A stretch of DNA of 7,238 bases from Benthicola sp964195715. Lineage in GTDB: Bacteria; Gemmatimonadota; Gemmatimonadetes; Palauibacterales; Palauibacteraceae. Location of the stretch: the NCBI GenBank assembly GCA_964195715.1, contig CAXMRU010000005.1:1-7238 (forward strand), written 5' to 3'. Position numbers and translations under genes: made by a program. The notes beneath the pieces were generated by a model. That model was not told the origin of the DNA. It did no database searches and saw nothing but the letters and a program-made list of their open reading frames with translations. Position 1 is the first letter of the stretch. Each line of letters starts with the position of its first letter. Positions 4,977-7,238 of this stretch are shown in pieces.

Positions 4977-7238
4977 GTCCTGGTGATCCGGTGCGTCACT
5001 GGAAGATCGCGGGAGTCGCGGCCACCGCCGTCATCGTCCTGTCGCTGCCCGTGTATGGCGTGAAAGAGAGCCGGCAACGCGCGCGGTGGGACTCGGCAGA
5101 CCTGGCCCCGGCATTCACTTTCGTGGGACGCGACCGGTGCGCCGAGTGTCACGAGGACGCAACAGAGGCGTGGCTCGGCTCGGACCACGACAACGCCATG
5201 GCGGTCGCGGACTCGACGACGGTGCGCGGCGACTTCAGTGACGTAGAGTTCGAGAACCGGGGGATCACGAGCCGCTTCTACACGCGAGACGGTCGCTACT
5301 TCGTCCATACCGAGGGGCCGGCCGGCGAGATGGGCGAGTTCGAGATCGCCTACACGTTCGGTTGGGAGCCCCTCCAGCAGTACTTGATCGCGTTTCCCGG
5401 TGGGCGCTACCAGGCGCTCAGCCTGGCGTGGGACACGGAGCGCGAGGAGTGGTTTCACCTGTATCCGGATCGGGACATTCCGGCCGACGACTGGCTCCAC
5501 TGGACTCGAAGTGCGCAGACCTGGAACGGCATGTGTGCCGAGTGCCACTCGACGAATCTGCGCAAGGGATTCGATCCGGAGACGGACTCGTTCTCGACCA
5601 CTTGGTCGGAGATCAACGTGAGCTGCGAGGCGTGTCATGGCCCGGGATCCCGTCACGTGGAGTGGGCCGACCTGCCCCCGATGGCCCGACCCGACGTGCC
5701 CGACTTCGACCTCGCCGTTCCAACCTCCGGCATCACGTCCCGCCAGCAGGTCGAGCTCTGTGCACCCTGCCACGCCCGTCGCACGGAGCTCGGCGACTAT
5801 GCGCACGGCAAGGCCGACCTGATGGACCACCTGATCCCGGCGCTGCTCGAAGAGGGCCTGTACGAGGCGGACGGCCAGATCCTCGAGGAAGTGTACGTGT
5901 GGGGGTCGTTTGTGCAGAGCAAGATGTACCGGAACGACGTCAGGTGCTCCGACTGCCACGATCCGCACAGCCTGAAGCTCGTGAAGGAGGACAACGATCT
6001 GTGTGCCCAGTGTCACCGGGCCGACACGTACGACGTGTACGAGCATCATTTCCACGAGGCGCTGACGGAAGAGGGAGAGCCGAACGAAGGTGCGCTGTGC
6101 GTGGAGTGTCACATGCCCGAGCGTCTGTACATGGTCGTTGACTGGCGGGCCGACCACAGCCTGCGCATTCCCCGTCCAGACCTGACGCTCGAGATCGGGA
6201 CACCGAACGCGTGCACGGCCGCGGGCTGCCACGAGGACGAGACCGATCAGTGGGCGGCGGACTATTACGTGGAGTGGTACGGGAAGGCGCGACGGTCGCA
6301 CTACGGGACGACCCTGGTGGCCGGGCGACGCGGTGACCCCGAGGCGGGACCCGAGCTGATCCGGCTGGCCGGAGACCCTCTGTATCCGATGCTCGTGAGG
6401 GCGACGGCTCTCGGCCTGTTGCGGAGTTACCCGGGCGAGGAGTCGACGCGGGCGTTCAACGCCGCGCTGCAGGACGAGGAGGCCCTGATCCGCTTTACGG
6501 CTGCCACGGCCCTGAACACTGCCGATCCGACCGAGCTGGTGGAATTGGTCGTGCCGCTCCTGTTCGATCCGGCGAAGGCCGTGCGAGGGCAGGCGGCGGT
6601 GCGGCTCGCGACCGTGCCGCGCGACCTGCTGAAGCCGTATCAGGCCGAGGCGCTGGACGAGGCGATCGCCGAGTACGAGGAGACCATGCGCTACTCCCTC
6701 GATTTCGCGTTCGCCGGCCATAACCTCGCCAATCTGTACGTGTCGCGGGGCGATGCGGCGAAGGCGGAGGAATACTACCGGAAAGCGATCGCGATCGACG
6801 ACCTCTTCGTGCCCGCCAAGATGAATCTGGCCGTGCTGTACAATTCGCAGGGCCGAAACGCAGAAGCCGAAGACGTGCTGCGCGGGGTCCTGGAGGACTA
6901 TCCCGACAATCACGAGGCTGAGTATTCGCTCGCGCTTCTGCTTGTCGAGACTGGCAGGACGGAGGAGGCGCTCTCGTGGTTGGAGCGGGCGGCAGACGGC
7001 ATGCCGCAGCGCACCCGAATCCGCTACAACCTGGGACTGCTGCAGCAGCAACTGGACCGGCTGCCGGAGGCGGAAGCCAGCCTCCAGGCCGCGGTCGAGG
7101 CCGAGCCGGCCAACCTGGACTACCTGTACGCCCTGGCCGATCACTACGCCAGGCGCGGCGACTTCCCGCGCGCGCTGGCTATCATCGAGCAGATGATCGC
7201 GACGCATCCGGAGGCCTCGATCGGGCCCGACATGAAGG
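4973..7238 (+). CDS. Membrane-anchored octahaem cytochrome c with HEAT-like and TPR repeats (3' truncated)
   Basis: The frame is open from the ATG at 4973 (overlapping the Rieske stop, with AGGTGA 7 bases upstream) to the window end, giving 755 residues without a stop. A single hydrophobic segment at about 11-30 serves as signal anchor. Haem motifs are CAECH (56-60), CAECH (188-192), CEACH (218-222), CAPCH (263-267), CSDCH (325-329), CAQCH (344-348), CVECH (376-380) and a CX4CH, CTAAGCH (414-420). Extra histidines likely to be distal ligands include H72 in SDHDNAM, H228, H332 in HDPHS and H395 in DHSLRIP. The layout resembles the cytochrome c554/NrfA-related TPR multihaem family. Residues about 455-550 look like HEAT-type helical repeats and about 575-755 are TPRs (for example AGHNLANLYVSRGDAAKAEE). 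By position it takes the place of cytochrome c1 or f as electron acceptor of the Rieske protein; this is inferred. Catalytic activity on nitrogen or sulfur compounds cannot be excluded. Confidence 0.9.
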   Translation, partial: MSPGDPVRHWKIAGVAATAVIVLSLPVYGVKESRQRARWDSADLAPAFTFVGRDRCAECHEDATEAWLGSDHDNAMAVADSTTVRGDFSDVEFENRGITSRFYTRDGRYFVHTEGPAGEMGEFEIAYTFGWEPLQQYLIAFPGGRYQALSLAWDTEREEWFHLYPDRDIPADDWLHWTRSAQTWNGMCAECHSTNLRKGFDPETDSFSTTWSEINVSCEACHGPGSRHVEWADLPPMARPDVPDFDLAVPTSGITSRQQVELCAPCHARRTELGDYAHGKADLMDHLIPALLEEGLYEADGQILEEVYVWGSFVQSKMYRNDVRCSDCHDPHSLKLVKEDNDLCAQCHRADTYDVYEHHFHEALTEEGEPNEGALCVECHMPERLYMVVDWRADHSLRIPRPDLTLEIGTPNACTAAGCHEDETDQWAADYYVEWYGKARRSHYGTTLVAGRRGDPEAGPELIRLAGDPLYPMLVRATALGLLRSYPGEESTRAFNAALQDEEALIRFTAATALNTADPTELVELVVPLLFDPAKAVRGQAAVRLATVPRDLLKPYQAEALDEAIAEYEETMRYSLDFAFAGHNLANLYVSRGDAAKAEEYYRKAIAIDDLFVPAKMNLAVLYNSQGRNAEAEDVLRGVLEDYPDNHEAEYSLALLLVETGRTEEALSWLERAADGMPQRTRIRYNLGLLQQQLDRLPEAEASLQAAVEAEPANLDYLYALADHYARRGDFPRALAIIEQMIATHPEASIGPDMK
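6695..7238 (+). repeat. TPR repeat region within the octahaem cytochrome gene
   Basis: The encoded residues from about 575 to the window edge form consecutive 34-residue helix-turn-helix units, with the recurring pattern of N-L-A-x-L-Y, G, A-E and A-I. I can read about five units (near 580, 614, 648, 681 and 715). TPRs bind protein partners, so this part probably docks the cytochrome to another component. The array continues beyond the window. Confidence 0.75.

Noticed and set aside
5362..6141. A 259-codon + strand frame inside the octahaem gene
   Set aside because: The alternative frame lacks the CXXCH series and is arginine/glycine-rich; the true frame runs uninterrupted from 4973.
6783..6799. 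Overlapping GCGATCGC/GATCGCGATC palindromes in the TPR region
   Set aside because: A single occurrence inside a coding repeat, explained by isoleucine and alanine codons (K-A-I-A-I-D); no sign of a site array or origin.
4703..7207. An 834-codon open frame on the - strand opposite the octahaem cytochrome
   Set aside because: Its translation is rich in R, V, H, L and Q without recognisable domains, and it is antisense to a gene with eight haem motifs. Long antisense frames are common in high-GC DNA.

Overview
The window is a densely packed, GC-rich stretch in which every gene I can support lies on the + strand. Coding density, GTG and TTG starts next to good Shine-Dalgarno sequences, an outer-membrane beta-barrel protein and a Rieske/cytochrome b pair with a large multihaem cytochrome point to a Gram-negative, high-GC respiratory bacterium. 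The protein flavour makes me think of Gemmatimonadota or a similar environmental phylum. That placement is an inference, because there is no rRNA or other marker gene here.

Region 1 (2-2436) is a phenylacetyl-CoA-epoxidase-type (Paa) multicomponent oxygenase cluster in an unusual order. It holds the 3' part of paaA (catalytic diiron subunit), a PaaD-like gene with only the DUF59/MIP18 domain, paaB, paaC, and then a very small gene with only the C-terminal zinc ribbon of PaaD. In Escherichia coli PaaD both domains are one polypeptide; here they are two genes separated by paaB and paaC. PaaC also keeps a complete ferritin-like set of six diiron ligands, whereas the E. coli protein as I recall it has lost several. 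No paaE reductase gene is present in the window.

Region 2 (2453-3070) is one secreted, predicted outer-membrane beta-barrel protein with a strong RBS.

Region 3 (3077-7238, running off the end) encodes a Rieske/cytochrome b quinol-oxidising complex: a full-length fused cytochrome b (b6 plus subunit IV, with extra C-terminal helices), a Tat-type Rieske iron-sulfur protein with a TTG start, and, in the place where cytochrome c1 or f would be expected, a membrane-anchored octahaem cytochrome c with HEAT-like and TPR repeats. Likely electron flow is quinol to cytochrome b and Rieske, then to the octahaem protein in the periplasm.

Genes are spaced by at most about 50 bases, often with ATGA overlaps, and I see no intrinsic terminator, so the whole window could be one transcription unit. 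The two main systems (aryl-CoA oxygenase and bc-type complex) have no established functional link; their linkage may only reflect gene packing. There is no gene-free stretch over 300 bases, and I see no tRNA, rRNA, CRISPR array or mobile element.
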